The translations under genes and the position numbers were made by a program. From assembly GCF_001612845.1 (NCBI RefSeq), contig NZ_BDBF01000016.1:100411-164410 (forward strand): a DNA stretch of 64,000 nucleotides, in the 5' to 3' direction. The notes beneath the pieces are model-generated. The model was not told the DNA's origin. It saw only the letters and a list, made by a program, of their open reading frames with translations, and did no database searches. The DNA is from Nocardia elegans NBRC 108235. Its GTDB lineage: Bacteria; Actinomycetota; Actinomycetes; Mycobacteriales; Mycobacteriaceae. Below, piece after piece: positions 55,567-64,000 of this stretch (its first letter is position 1; the number at the start of each line of letters is the position of its first letter).

Positions 55567-56310
55567 TCATGCCGCCGCATCGGCGATCGATCGAGCCTCG
55601 CGGGCACCGTCTTCCAGCGCGCCGCAGCAGAACACCACCCAACCGCCCACACCCTCGGCCGTCCCCTCGGCGAAGCCCGCCGCGGCGTCGAGGTAGGCCT
55701 GGCGGCGTCGCAACCAGAAAACCTCCGGTACGCCCAGACTGTGCGGATCCAGGCCGCTCGCGACGGCCACCAGCCGGGACGCCGCCCGCGCCACCACGCC
55801 GTCGGCCGAACCGAAGGGACGCAACGACATCAACTCACCGTGCACCACCGCGGCCAGCACGGGGGCCGGCGCGCTCGAGGTCAGTACGGTCTGAGCCAGC
55901 AGATCGAGTCGTTCGGCGACGCCCGGCTCCGGGCGCGGCCGGCCGAGTTCGTGTTCGTTGTCGACCAGATCGGCCGCGGCGAGCAGATGCAGACGAGCCA
56001 GCGCCTGCAGCGGTGCCCGCTGCCACACGCCGACCAGATTCCGCAGCGCGTCACCGTCGAGGGCCTGCCCGACCCGCAACGCTCCCGCCAGAATCGGATC
56101 GGCGACCCGGCCGTCGGCGGGCAGTTCGGTGGCCCCGCCGTCGATCGCCGCCGAGGAGCGCGCCGCGCGGACCGCCGCCTCGGCCGCCGTGGTCGGCCAG
56201 CCCCGCCGGTTCGCCTTGTGCCGGTGGACTTCGGCGAGCGCATCGCGGGCGCGGTCGGCCGCCTCGCGGACACCGGGCAGGTCGACCAGGGGTTGCAGCA
56301 CGTCGCTCAC
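55567..56310 (-). CDS. Rv3662c-like protein with degenerate Fic-type motif
   Basis: The 247-residue protein is a conserved actinobacterial protein of unknown function. Its helical arrangement and an AAVRAARSSAAIDGG segment recall Fic-domain proteins. The would-be HPFxxGNGRxxR motif reads RPFGSADGVVARAASR, so the catalytic His and the Gly-Asn-Gly turn are absent. The GTG at 56310 is chosen because TAGCGT lies 7 nt upstream (leaderless spacing); an ATG at 56334 and a start at 56415 are possible. It is divergent from acs. Confidence 0.7.
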   Translation of the reverse strand: MSDVLQPLVDLPGVREAADRARDALAEVHRHKANRRGWPTTAAEAAVRAARSSAAIDGGATELPADGRVADPILAGALRVGQALDGDALRNLVGVWQRAPLQALARLHLLAAADLVDNEHELGRPRPEPGVAERLDLLAQTVLTSSAPAPVLAAVVHGELMSLRPFGSADGVVARAASRLVAVASGLDPHSLGVPEVFWLRRRQAYLDAAAGFAEGTAEGVGGWVVFCCGALEDGAREARSIADAAA

Positions 56311-56477
56311 GACCCACACGCTAGCCGAGCGCATCCCGCGGCCGACCGGGGTCCGCTTCCCGAGCCCACCGTTCGGGACCGGTACGCGGCGCAGGTCACA
56401 GTCCGTTAGGGTCACATCGTGGCCGCGGTCACGCTGCGGCCGACGCGTATCCGATGGACAGGCCCGATGGAGGCGAG

Positions 56478-58433
56478 ATGACCGACACCACCGCTGAGCA
56501 CCGAGACGTGTACCCGCCTACCGCCGCATTCGCCGCGGCAGCCAATGCCGATGCGTCCATCTACGAGCGGGCAGCGGCGGATCGCGAGGGGTTCTGGGCC
56601 GAGCAGGCGCAGCGACTGCACTGGCATCAACCATGGGATCGGGTGCTGGACTGGGACGATGCCCCGTTCGCGCGCTGGTTCACCGGCGGCAAGCTCAACA
56701 TCGCCTACAACTGCGTGGACCGCCACGTCGCCGACGGCTACGGCGACCAGGTCGCCATCCACTGGGAAGGTGAGCCCGGCGATTCCCGCTCGATCACCTA
56801 CGCCCAGCTGCAGGCCGAGGTGTGCCAGGCCGCCAACTACTTCACCGAACTCGGCCTGGTCGCCGGCGACCGGGTCGCGATCTACATGCCGATGGTCCCC
56901 GAGGCCATCGTGTCGATGCTGGCCTGCGCCCGGCTGGGCCTGACCCACTCGGTGGTCTTCGCCGGCTTCTCCCCCAGCGCCCTGCGCCAGCGCGTCGACG
57001 ACGCCGAGGCCCGCCTGGTGATCACCACCGACGGCCAGTGGCGCCGCGGCAAGGCCGCACCGCTGAAGGAAGCCGTCGACGAGGCGCTCTACGCCCACGG
57101 CGACGTCCCGCACAGCGTCGAACACGTGCTGGTGGTGCGGCGCACGAATCTCGAGATCGCATGGACCGAGGGCCGCGACCGGTGGTGGCACGAAACCGTC
57201 GCCCAGGCATCAACGGACCATGCCTGCAGCGCTTTCGATGCCGAGCATCCGCTCTACATCCTCTACACCTCCGGCACCACCGGAAAGCCCAAGGGCATCC
57301 TGCACACCTCGGGCGGCTACCTGACCCAGGTCGCCTACACCCACCACTACGTCTTCGACCACAAACCAGGGCAGGACGTGTACTGGTGCACGGCCGACAT
57401 CGGCTGGGTCACCGGACACTCCTACATCGTGTACGGCCCGCTGGCCAACCGCGCCACCCAGGTCGTCTACGAGGGCACCCCCAACTTCCCCGACGAGCAC
57501 CGGCACTGGCAGATCATCGAAAAGTACGGCGTCACAATCTATTACACCGCGCCCACGCTGATCCGCACCTTCATGAAGTGGGGCCGCGACATCCCCGACA
57601 CCCACGACCTGTCCTCGATCCGCGTACTCGGCTCGGTCGGCGAACCGATCAACCCCGAGGCCTGGCGCTGGTACCGCGAAGTCATCGGCGCGGGCACCGC
57701 ACCCATCGTCGACACCTGGTGGCAGACCGAAACCGGCGCCATCATGATCTCGCCGCTGCCGGGCGTCACCGCCGCCAAACCCGGCGCCGCCATGGCCCCG
57801 CTGCCCGGCATCTCCGCGAAAGTCGTCGACGAGGAAGGCAATTCGGTCGAACGCGGGTCCACCGAAGCCAACGGTTATCTCGTGCTCGACCAGCCGTGGC
57901 CGTCGATGCTGCGCGGCATCTGGGGCGACGACGAACGCTACAAGGCCACCTACTGGGAACGCTTCGCCGCCCAGGGCTGGTACTTCGCCGGCGACGGCGC
58001 CAAGATCGACGCCGACGGCGCCCTGTGGGTCCTCGGCCGCGTCGACGACGTCATGAACGTCTCCGGCCACCGCATCTCGACCGCCGAAGTCGAATCCGCC
58101 CTCGTCGGACATCACAGCGTCGCCGAAGCCGCGGTCGTCGGCGCCAGCGACGCCACCACCGGACAGGGCATCGTCGCCTTCGTCATCCTCACCGGCGGCT
58201 CGAACAACTCCGGCCAGCAACTCGTCGACGAGCTCAAGGCCGAGGTCTCCCGCGAGATCAGCCCGATCGCCCGCCCCCGCGAAATCCACATCGTTCCCGA
58301 ACTGCCCAAGACCCGCTCGGGCAAGATCATGCGCCGCCTGCTGCGCGATGTGGCCGAGGGCCGCGAACTCGGCGACACCTCCACCCTGGTCGACCCCAAC
58401 GTGTTCGAAGCCATCCGCGCCTCCAACGCCTGA
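56478..58433 (+). CDS. acsA: Acetyl-CoA synthetase
   Basis: The 651-residue AMP-forming ligase activates acetate (or propionate) to acyl-CoA. ATP-binding YTSGTTGKPKG, WWQTETGA and the acetylation-sensitive lysine in TRSGKIMRRLLR are clear. The ATG at 56478 has GGAGGCG. The length matches Acs. Confidence 0.95.
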   Translation: MTDTTAEHRDVYPPTAAFAAAANADASIYERAAADREGFWAEQAQRLHWHQPWDRVLDWDDAPFARWFTGGKLNIAYNCVDRHVADGYGDQVAIHWEGEPGDSRSITYAQLQAEVCQAANYFTELGLVAGDRVAIYMPMVPEAIVSMLACARLGLTHSVVFAGFSPSALRQRVDDAEARLVITTDGQWRRGKAAPLKEAVDEALYAHGDVPHSVEHVLVVRRTNLEIAWTEGRDRWWHETVAQASTDHACSAFDAEHPLYILYTSGTTGKPKGILHTSGGYLTQVAYTHHYVFDHKPGQDVYWCTADIGWVTGHSYIVYGPLANRATQVVYEGTPNFPDEHRHWQIIEKYGVTIYYTAPTLIRTFMKWGRDIPDTHDLSSIRVLGSVGEPINPEAWRWYREVIGAGTAPIVDTWWQTETGAIMISPLPGVTAAKPGAAMAPLPGISAKVVDEEGNSVERGSTEANGYLVLDQPWPSMLRGIWGDDERYKATYWERFAAQGWYFAGDGAKIDADGALWVLGRVDDVMNVSGHRISTAEVESALVGHHSVAEAAVVGASDATTGQGIVAFVILTGGSNNSGQQLVDELKAEVSREISPIARPREIHIVPELPKTRSGKIMRRLLRDVAEGRELGDTSTLVDPNVFEAIRASNA

Positions 58434-58448
58434 TCGCCCCCGCTTGTC

Positions 58449-58483
58449 GAGCCCACGTCCGGTGCCGCACCGGGCGTGGGCTC
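58449..58483. terminator. Terminator after acsA
   Basis: GAGCCCACG (58449-58457) pairs with CGTGGGCTC (58475-58483), with inner CCGGTG/CACCGG giving a stem of about 16 bp and a tight CCG loop. Confidence 0.85.
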
Positions 58484-58643
58484 GGCCGTTCGCCGCCGCG
58501 AAGCCCGGAGGCGGCCGTAAACAGCTACGCCTGAACCGGTAAAATTTTGTCAAGGAGTGCCGGGAAGTCTGGTCGGCGTGTGGTTGGTGAGCCCGTTGCG
58601 GGAGTGCCCGCCGCAGTCGCCGTCCGCTCCCGAAAGGAACTCC

Positions 58644-59855
58644 GTGATCGTCGCGCTGCGCTCCGAGCTCGCTCGTTATCTCCGCATCGAAACCGTCGGC
58701 GGCGCATTGCTGCTCGTCGCGGCGGCGGTAGCGCTGCTGTGGGCCAATTCGCCCTGGCGCGACGGCTATTTCGCGATGGTGGACACCACTCTCGCGATCC
58801 CACCGCTACATCTGAACCTCACTCTGGGCGACTGGACCAAGGACGGTCTGCTCGCGGTGTTCTTCTTCGTCGCGGGGCTCGAACTCAAGCGCGAACTCGT
58901 CGTCGGTGAGCTGGCGGACCGGAAACGGGCCACGCTCCCGGTGGTGGCCGCGATGGGCGGCGTGATCACCCCGGCGGTGATCGCCTTCGTCATCGGCTGG
59001 GGTGTGCCGGGGATGGATCGCGGCTGGGCGATTCCGGTCGCGACCGATATCGCCTTCGCGCTCGCGGTGCTGGCCATGACCGGTTCGCGAATTCCGGCCG
59101 GGGCCAGGGTGTTTCTGCTCAGCCTGGCCGTCGTCGACGATCTGATGGCGATCGTGATAATCGCGGTGCTGTTCACTACCACGGTGGTGCTGGTCTGGCT
59201 GGTCGGCGCCGCCGCCTGCTTCGCGGGCTGGGCGCTGGCGCAGCGGCTGCGTATCCGTACCCCGTTGGTGTACGTGCCGCTGGCGCTGCTGTCGTGGTAT
59301 GCCCTGCACGAGGCCGGGATTCATCCCACGCTGGCAGGGGTGATCTGCGGGCTGCTGACCCGGGTACGCCCGGATCCGGAGGAGGACGAGGCGCCGGCCG
59401 CCCGGCTCGAGCATCTGTTCCAGCCGATCTCCGCCGGCGTGTGCGTACCGCTGTTCGCGCTGTTCGCCTCCGGAGTTCCGTTGTCCGCCAGCATTTTCGG
59501 CGAGCTGTTCACCTCGCGGCTGTCGTTGGCGATCATCGCCGGACTGCTGGTCGGCAAGACCGTGGGCATCTTCGGCTCGAGCTGGCTGGCGATCCGGTTC
59601 GGAATCGCCACTCGGCCCGCGGGTCTCGGCAATCGGGATATGTCGGCCCTGTCGGTACTGGGCGCGATCGGTTTCACCGTTAGCCTCTTGGTGGCAGAAC
59701 TCGCGTTGCCCGACCGGGCCGCGACCGAACTGGCGAAAGCCGCCGTGTTGATGACGTCCTTGACGGCCTCTCTGCTCGGTTCGGCGCTACTGTTGCGGCG
59801 TGGGCGGGCGCATCAGGCGCGGCGAGACGCGAGTGCGGCCACCGAATACGAGTGA
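58644..59855 (+). CDS. nhaA: Na+/H+ antiporter NhaA
   Basis: The 403-residue inner-membrane protein exchanges protons for sodium. It has about 11-12 helices, TDIAFALAVLA (Asp135) and VVDDLMAIVI with Asp165 and Asp166, the conserved proton/Na site. The GTG at 58644 has an AAAGGA site; the upstream in-frame reading is not convincing. It precedes the holin-like gene by 39 bp. Confidence 0.94.
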   Translation: MIVALRSELARYLRIETVGGALLLVAAAVALLWANSPWRDGYFAMVDTTLAIPPLHLNLTLGDWTKDGLLAVFFFVAGLELKRELVVGELADRKRATLPVVAAMGGVITPAVIAFVIGWGVPGMDRGWAIPVATDIAFALAVLAMTGSRIPAGARVFLLSLAVVDDLMAIVIIAVLFTTTVVLVWLVGAAACFAGWALAQRLRIRTPLVYVPLALLSWYALHEAGIHPTLAGVICGLLTRVRPDPEEDEAPAARLEHLFQPISAGVCVPLFALFASGVPLSASIFGELFTSRLSLAIIAGLLVGKTVGIFGSSWLAIRFGIATRPAGLGNRDMSALSVLGAIGFTVSLLVAELALPDRAATELAKAAVLMTSLTASLLGSALLLRRGRAHQARRDASAATEYE

Positions 59856-59894
59856 AGGCCGGACAGCACCGGGACATGGAGAAGGGTCGAGCAA

Positions 59895-60386
59895 TTGAGC
59901 TTCACAAACGGCGGTAACGACGCGGGCCGAAACCGGACCATCACCTCGATTCCGCTGTCCGAGGTCGATACCACCGCGAATGCCAGCGTCGGGGATCTGG
60001 TGCGCGACGCCGCGGAGCAGATGTCGACCCTGGTCCGCGCCGAGGTGGAGCTGGCCAAGGCCGAGGTGACCGGCGAGATCAAGAAGGGCCTGCAGGGCAG
60101 CGTCTTCTTCATCGGCGCCCTGACGGTGCTGCTGTTCTCGTCGTTCTTCTTTTTCTTCTTCCTCGCCGAGCTGCTGGATGTGTGGCTGTACCGGTGGGCG
60201 GCGTTCCTGATCGTCTTCGTGCTGATGATCGTGGTGGTGGCGGTGCTGGCGCTGCTCGGCTACCGGAAGGTCCGCAAACTGCGGGCGCCGGAGAAGACGA
60301 TCGAATCGCTCAAGGAAACCCGGACGGTGCTGCCGCACGGCTTCGGATCGCACGCCGACGGCCCGGCCGCCAAGCCGACGGCATAG
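59895..60386 (+). CDS. Actinobacterial holin-X-type membrane protein
   Basis: The 163-residue protein has an amphipathic N-terminal helix (SVGDLVRDAAEQMSTLVRAE, ELAKAEV), two membrane helices (about 71-93, 100-123) and a basic tail. It matches the putative actinobacterial holin-X superfamily III; chromosomal members are not proven holins. It starts with TTG. Confidence 0.8.
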   Translation: MSFTNGGNDAGRNRTITSIPLSEVDTTANASVGDLVRDAAEQMSTLVRAEVELAKAEVTGEIKKGLQGSVFFIGALTVLLFSSFFFFFFLAELLDVWLYRWAAFLIVFVLMIVVVAVLALLGYRKVRKLRAPEKTIESLKETRTVLPHGFGSHADGPAAKPTA

Positions 60387-60407
60387 TCCGGCTATTACGC
60401 TTTCGGC

Positions 60408-61379
60408 GTGTCGTCGAATCCGCTTCCCGATCCGTCCAGCGTCCGCTTCGACGGCCCGTGGAGGCATCGCGACGTGCACGCCAACGGCATCCGATTCCAC
60501 ATCGCCGAGGGCGGCCCCGACGATGCGGTGGGCGATCCCGCGCGGCCGCTGGTCGTCCTCCTGCACGGCTTCGGCGATTTCTGGTGGTCGTGGCGGCATC
60601 AGTTGACCGGGCTCACCCAGGCCGGCTACCGCGCGGTCGCGGTCGATCTGCGCGGGTACGGCGATTCCGACAAACCGCCGCGCGGCTACGACGGCTGGAC
60701 GCTGGCCGGTGATATCGCCGGCCTGGTGCGGGCGCTCGGGCACACCGACGCGACCCTGGTCGGCCACGCCGAGGGTGGACTCGTGTGCTGGGCGACCGCG
60801 GTTCTGCACCCTCGGGTGGTGCGCTCGATCGCGCTGATCGCCTCACCGCATCCTGTGGCGCTGAGACGGGCCGTGCTGCGCGATCGTCGCCAGCGCGCGG
60901 CCTATCTGCCGAATTTCCTGCGGTATCAGCTGCCGCGGTACGGCGAGCGCCGGCTCACCCGCCAGGACGGATTCGAAATCGAACGTCTCGTGCGCGAGCG
61001 GGTGCGGCCGCAGTGGGCGGGCACCTCCGAATTCGTCGACACCGCCCAGCGCATGCGCTCGGCGATCCGCATACCCGGTGCGGCCCACTGCGCCCTGGAA
61101 TATCAGCGCTGGGCCTTCCGTAGTCAGTGGCGTCCCGACGGCCGCCGCTTCTTGTCGGCGATGCGCGAACCCGTCCGCGTGCCGACGCTGATCCTGCGCG
61201 GCGACGCCGACCACTACATGCTCGAATCGACCGTGCGCGGCGCGGGCAAACTCTCACCCGATCGCCGGGTGGTCACGATCCCGCAGGCCGGGCACTTCGC
61301 CCACCAGGAGAATCCGGACGCCGTCACCGCGGAACTGTCGAAACTCCTGGGTGATCCGGCGACCGCGCAGTACGTCTAG
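60408..61379 (+). CDS. EphE-like alpha/beta-hydrolase
   Basis: The 323-residue hydrolase has the HGFG oxyanion motif (53-56), VGHAEGGLVCWAT at the nucleophile elbow, an acidic DADHYML segment and the His of QAGHFAHQENPD. It resembles mycobacterial EphE. The normal nucleophile position in the elbow is Ala121, with Glu122 next to it, so epoxide-hydrolase activity is uncertain. A GTG start follows the holin-like gene by 21 bp. Confidence 0.82.
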   Translation: MSSNPLPDPSSVRFDGPWRHRDVHANGIRFHIAEGGPDDAVGDPARPLVVLLHGFGDFWWSWRHQLTGLTQAGYRAVAVDLRGYGDSDKPPRGYDGWTLAGDIAGLVRALGHTDATLVGHAEGGLVCWATAVLHPRVVRSIALIASPHPVALRRAVLRDRRQRAAYLPNFLRYQLPRYGERRLTRQDGFEIERLVRERVRPQWAGTSEFVDTAQRMRSAIRIPGAAHCALEYQRWAFRSQWRPDGRRFLSAMREPVRVPTLILRGDADHYMLESTVRGAGKLSPDRRVVTIPQAGHFAHQENPDAVTAELSKLLGDPATAQYV

Positions 61380-61468
61380 CGCACGGCAGGCCCCGGTCCG
61401 CGCAGTACCGCTAGCGCACAGCAGCCCACGGTCCACGCAGTACCGCTAGCGCACGGCAGGCCCATGGA
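61364..61468. repeat. Three tandem copies of a 35-bp repeat at the end of the EphE-like gene
   Basis: Copies at 61364-61398, 61399-61433 and 61434-61468 share CGCAGTACNNCTAGCGCAC. The first includes the last codons and the TAG stop of the EphE-like gene; the others repeat the stop region outside the coding sequence. Confidence 0.88.
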
Positions 61469-61541
61469 CGCAGGCCCTCGACAAGTCCGCAGCGCCGGCG
61501 TCGGCGCCGCGACTTCGCCCTGAAAGTGGGCCGGCAGCGGG

Positions 61542-62735
61542 TCAGCTCAGGACACAGTCACCGGTGCCGACGGGCGCGGTCGAATTCGACGCGGCCTGCA
61601 GATCGGATTCGACTTCCTTCAAGGTGAGCACGTAGCCGGTGTCGTCGTCGGTGACCGCCGCGCCGAAGACCACGCCCAGCACCTCACCGTCGGTGTCGAC
61701 CAGCGGGCCACCGGAATTGCCGGCGCGCACCCGGCCGCGCACGGTGTAGACCTGGCGTTCGACGGTGTTGCTCTTGTAGATGTCCGGACCGGTCAGCTCG
61801 AGCGTCTCGCGCACCCGGGCCGCACTGGCGGTGTAGGGGCCGCCGCCGGGGTATCCGAGGACGATCGAGCTCTGCCCGGATTTTCCGGCCGACGGGGCGA
61901 GCGGGATCACCGGCGCGTTGAGTCCGGGAACGGCCAGGATGGCGACATCCTTGGCCGGGTCGAACAGCACCACCGTCGCGTCCAGGCGACCGCGCGCGGT
62001 GTCGACCTGCACGGTGGAGGTGCCCGCGACCACGTGCGCGTTGGTCATGATGCGCTCGGGCGCCACGACGAAGCCGGAACCTTCCAGCGCGCGCTGACAA
62101 CTCGGCGCGACACCGTTCACCCGCAACACGCTGTGCTGGAGATTCAGCGCGACAGGCGTGTCGAGAACGCTGGGGTCCGGCGGCTCGACCGCCGCGATCG
62201 GCGCCCGGCCGAACGGGCCGATCACCTCCGGCAGGCCCGAGGTGTTGAGCAGTTTGGAGAATTCGTTCGGCACCCGGCGCAGCCAGTTCGGCGCGACCTG
62301 GTTCACGTCGGCGAGCACCCGGGAGCCGTTGACCGCGGCCGCTATACCCGGCTGGGACGACGACGCCAGCGGCAACGCCAGCAGCCAGGCGGTGACCATT
62401 ACGGCCACACACTGCAGCGCCGCACCCACCACGCTGTCGATACTGCGGGTGAACGGGTGCCGCATACCGCTGCGCGCGGCGCGGCCCAGCACCATGCCCG
62501 CCACTTCGCCGACGATCACCAGCGCGACGATCAGCACGACGCCGACCAGGACGCGCTTACGGCCCTCGCTGATGTGCTGCAGGATGTGCGGCGCGATCAG
62601 GATGCCGGCGACCGCGCCGAGCACCACGCCGAGAAATCCGAGCGCCGAGGCCACCGCGCCCTGTCTCCACCCCGAGGTGGCAGCCAGCAGCGCGATGATC
62701 AAGACCGCGAGGTCGAGCCACCCGGAACTACTCAT
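61542..62735 (-). CDS. marP: Membrane serine protease MarP
   Basis: The 397-residue protease has four N-terminal membrane helices and a periplasmic chymotrypsin-like domain. The triad is His234 (TNAHVV), Asp263 (AKDVAI) and Ser341 (GNSGGPLV). Cys213 and Cys394 match the conserved disulfide of M. tuberculosis MarP, needed for acid resistance. The ATG overlaps the NUDIX stop (ATGA). Confidence 0.95.
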   Translation of the reverse strand: MSSSGWLDLAVLIIALLAATSGWRQGAVASALGFLGVVLGAVAGILIAPHILQHISEGRKRVLVGVVLIVALVIVGEVAGMVLGRAARSGMRHPFTRSIDSVVGAALQCVAVMVTAWLLALPLASSSQPGIAAAVNGSRVLADVNQVAPNWLRRVPNEFSKLLNTSGLPEVIGPFGRAPIAAVEPPDPSVLDTPVALNLQHSVLRVNGVAPSCQRALEGSGFVVAPERIMTNAHVVAGTSTVQVDTARGRLDATVVLFDPAKDVAILAVPGLNAPVIPLAPSAGKSGQSSIVLGYPGGGPYTASAARVRETLELTGPDIYKSNTVERQVYTVRGRVRAGNSGGPLVDTDGEVLGVVFGAAVTDDDTGYVLTLKEVESDLQAASNSTAPVGTGDCVLS

Positions 62736-63499
62736 AACGTCATCCCCACTGCCGCGAGCGAGGCCTGCAGATCACGCACATCGTGGTGATCCCAGTCCCG
62801 CTCCCATCCCGATACCGCAAGCAGACCGGCGAGCACACCGGCGGTGAAACCCCAGACGAGCATGCCATCGACCGCGAACGCCGGTCCCATGTACCCCAGC
62901 GGATGGCGAACGACGAACCGGTTCGCCGGGTCGATCAGATCCGTCAGCGGCACCCGCACCACGCGGGCGGCCTCGGTTTCGCTGACCACCCGCACCTCAC
63001 CGGGCGTGCGCCAGTACGCGACCACCGGCGTGACGTCGAACCGCGACGGCGGGACGAAGATCTTGGGCAGGATGGCGAACGGTTCCACACCCACGGGGTC
63101 GAGACCGGTCTCCTCGCGCGCCTCGCGCAGCGCGGTGCCGACGGGACCGTCGTCACCCGGTTCCACCCCGCCGCCGGGAAAGGCGACCTGCCCGCGGTGC
63201 TGGCGCAGGGTGGCGGCGCGCTGGGTCAACAACACGTCGGCGTCGGCCGGGAGACCGCCGCGGGTTCCGGCATCGGGCTCCGGCGAACCGCCGAACAGGA
63301 CGAGGACGGCGGCCTCGCGGGGACGCAGAGCGGCCGCGGCCACCTTGCCCGCGGTGCGTTTGAGTACTTGATTCACGCCCGTCGGATCGGCCGGTTCATG
63401 TTCGGCCACGCCGCGCAACCACCCCGGGATATCGGTGGCGAGCCGGTGCGGCCGGTCCTCAGCTGTCGAATTGTCGTTCATCTCGGATCTATCGGGCAC
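62732..63499 (-). CDS. NUDIX CoA pyrophosphatase
   Basis: The 255-residue protein has a NUDIX box (GGGVEPGDDG, then GTALREAREETGLDP) and the CoA-associated UPF0035-like PxxRFDVTPVVAYW segment. It probably hydrolyses CoA or its derivatives. Rv3672c-like. The GTG at 63499 has a GGAGGG site; an ATG at 63481 is possible. It is coupled to marP. Confidence 0.88.
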   Translation of the reverse strand: MPDRSEMNDNSTAEDRPHRLATDIPGWLRGVAEHEPADPTGVNQVLKRTAGKVAAAALRPREAAVLVLFGGSPEPDAGTRGGLPADADVLLTQRAATLRQHRGQVAFPGGGVEPGDDGPVGTALREAREETGLDPVGVEPFAILPKIFVPPSRFDVTPVVAYWRTPGEVRVVSETEAARVVRVPLTDLIDPANRFVVRHPLGYMGPAFAVDGMLVWGFTAGVLAGLLAVSGWERDWDHHDVRDLQASLAAVGMTL

Positions 63500-63538
63500 G
63501 GACGAGGCCCTCCACGGTTGTACGCACTGCCTGCCCGT

Positions 63539-64000
63539 TCACACCCGCACCCCCAATTCCTGCGCGACGGTGGCGGCGACGTCGTCGGCGGTGTCGAACG
63601 GCCGGACCACCACCTTCGCGATCGAACCGTCGGCGCGAACCAGTACCGAGACCGGCAGCACGGCCGGCGCTCGCACCGCCGTGCGCACCTTTCCGGCACC
63701 GTCCTGCATACCCGGCAGACGCACACCGAGGTCGCGCAATCGGGCCAGCGCCTTGCCCTCGTCGGGATCGCTGTGCACGGTCACGACGGTCAGCGCGCTA
63801 CCCGCGCGCGCCGAGAATTGCCGCAGCGCGGGCAGTTCCCGGGCGCACGGCTCACACCAATACGCCCACAGATTCACCAGCGCCGGGCGCCCGGCCAGCG
63901 CTGCGCCGAGATCGACCGGACGGCCGTCGGCCAGACATTCGAGCGTGATTCCGGCCAGCGGACCGGCGGCCGGCGTGGGCGGCTGCGCGGCCGCGGCGCC
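63539..64000 (-). CDS. TlpA-like thiol-disulfide protein (5' end beyond window)
   Basis: The visible 153 residues include NLWAYWCEPCARELPAL with a WCxxC active site, GLPVSVLV-type thioredoxin core strands and a C-terminal helix. The upstream part (AGPLAGITLECLADGRPVDL) is typical of the TlpA/ResA family. The 5' end, probably a membrane anchor, lies beyond position 64000. Rv3673c-like. It lies 39 bp before the NUDIX gene. Confidence 0.88.
   Translation of the reverse strand, partial: GAAAAQPPTPAAGPLAGITLECLADGRPVDLGAALAGRPALVNLWAYWCEPCARELPALRQFSARAGSALTVVTVHSDPDEGKALARLRDLGVRLPGMQDGAGKVRTAVRAPAVLPVSVLVRADGSIAKVVVRPFDTADDVAATVAQELGVRV

Noticed and set aside
59895..60386. Prophage from the holin-like gene
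   Set aside because: No other phage gene is near; chromosomal holin-X proteins are common in actinobacteria.
61364..61468. CRISPR array at the 35-bp repeat
   Set aside because: The units are contiguous without spacers and begin inside a gene.

Overview
The window is high-GC actinobacterial DNA and most resembles Nocardia or a close relative within the Mycobacteriales. The reasons are gene order matching Mycobacterium tuberculosis Rv3603c-Rv3609c/ftsH, hpt-tilS-Rv3626c-Rv3627c-ppa, holB-topA-cspA-Rv3649 and Rv3654c-Rv3673c (assigned from memory, no database search), a cyclopropane mycolic acid synthase, an NmtR/CtpJ metal pair, a SAM-IV riboswitch, and frequent GTG starts. Genus is an inference.

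Layout. 1-8.3 kb (minus): ftsH and a folate operon (folE-folP-folB-folK) with two membrane proteins, a truncated diiron oxygenase and a DUF2520 protein. 8.6-17.9 kb: a PH-like hypothetical, DUF1266, DUF2277, a PucR regulator divergent from an aldehyde dehydrogenase/SDR pair, an amidase and a LysR regulator. 18.3-24.9 kb: hpt, tilS, a zinc metalloprotease, a PBP4-type carboxypeptidase, ppa, a dienoyl-CoA-isomerase-like crotonase and a flavin reductase. 25.0-34.4 kb, accessory: SAM-IV riboswitch plus a class V aminotransferase, DUF2752, VOC, TetR/SDR, L,D-transpeptidase, YrdB, nmtR/ctpJ, a mycolate cyclopropane synthase and a small membrane protein. 34.6-39.6 kb: a multi-pass Ser/Thr kinase next to an FHA-ABC exporter. 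40.4-48.8 kb: tRNA-Thr, a YdeI-like protein, holB, topA, cspA and a DUF1998 helicase. 49.2-53.8 kb: a compact Tad/Flp pilus locus with ATGA-overlapping genes, led by ssd. 53.9-64.0 kb: 6C RNA, a HAD phosphatase, a probable Ms1-type RNA gap with a CRP-like site, a degenerate Fic-like protein, acs, nhaA, a holin-like protein, an EphE-like hydrolase, marP, a NUDIX CoA pyrophosphatase and a TlpA-like thioredoxin running off the end.

How the parts work together. FolE, FolB, FolK and FolP supply most of the pterin branch of folate synthesis. NmtR represses ctpJ until Ni/Co binds. SAM controls the class V aminotransferase at the RNA level. The kinase and FHA-ABC exporter probably form a phospho-signalling/export module like PknF-Rv1747. 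The tad genes encode an inner-membrane pilus assembly motor and pilins. Two structured RNAs flank the HAD phosphatase, and the second lies beside a consensus TGTGA-N6-TCACA site.

Most of the window is conserved chromosomal backbone. The best leads are the Ms1-like RNA gap, the unusual kinase architecture, the riboswitch switching region, the histone-like tail on the aldehyde dehydrogenase, and several family members with altered catalytic or metal-binding positions.
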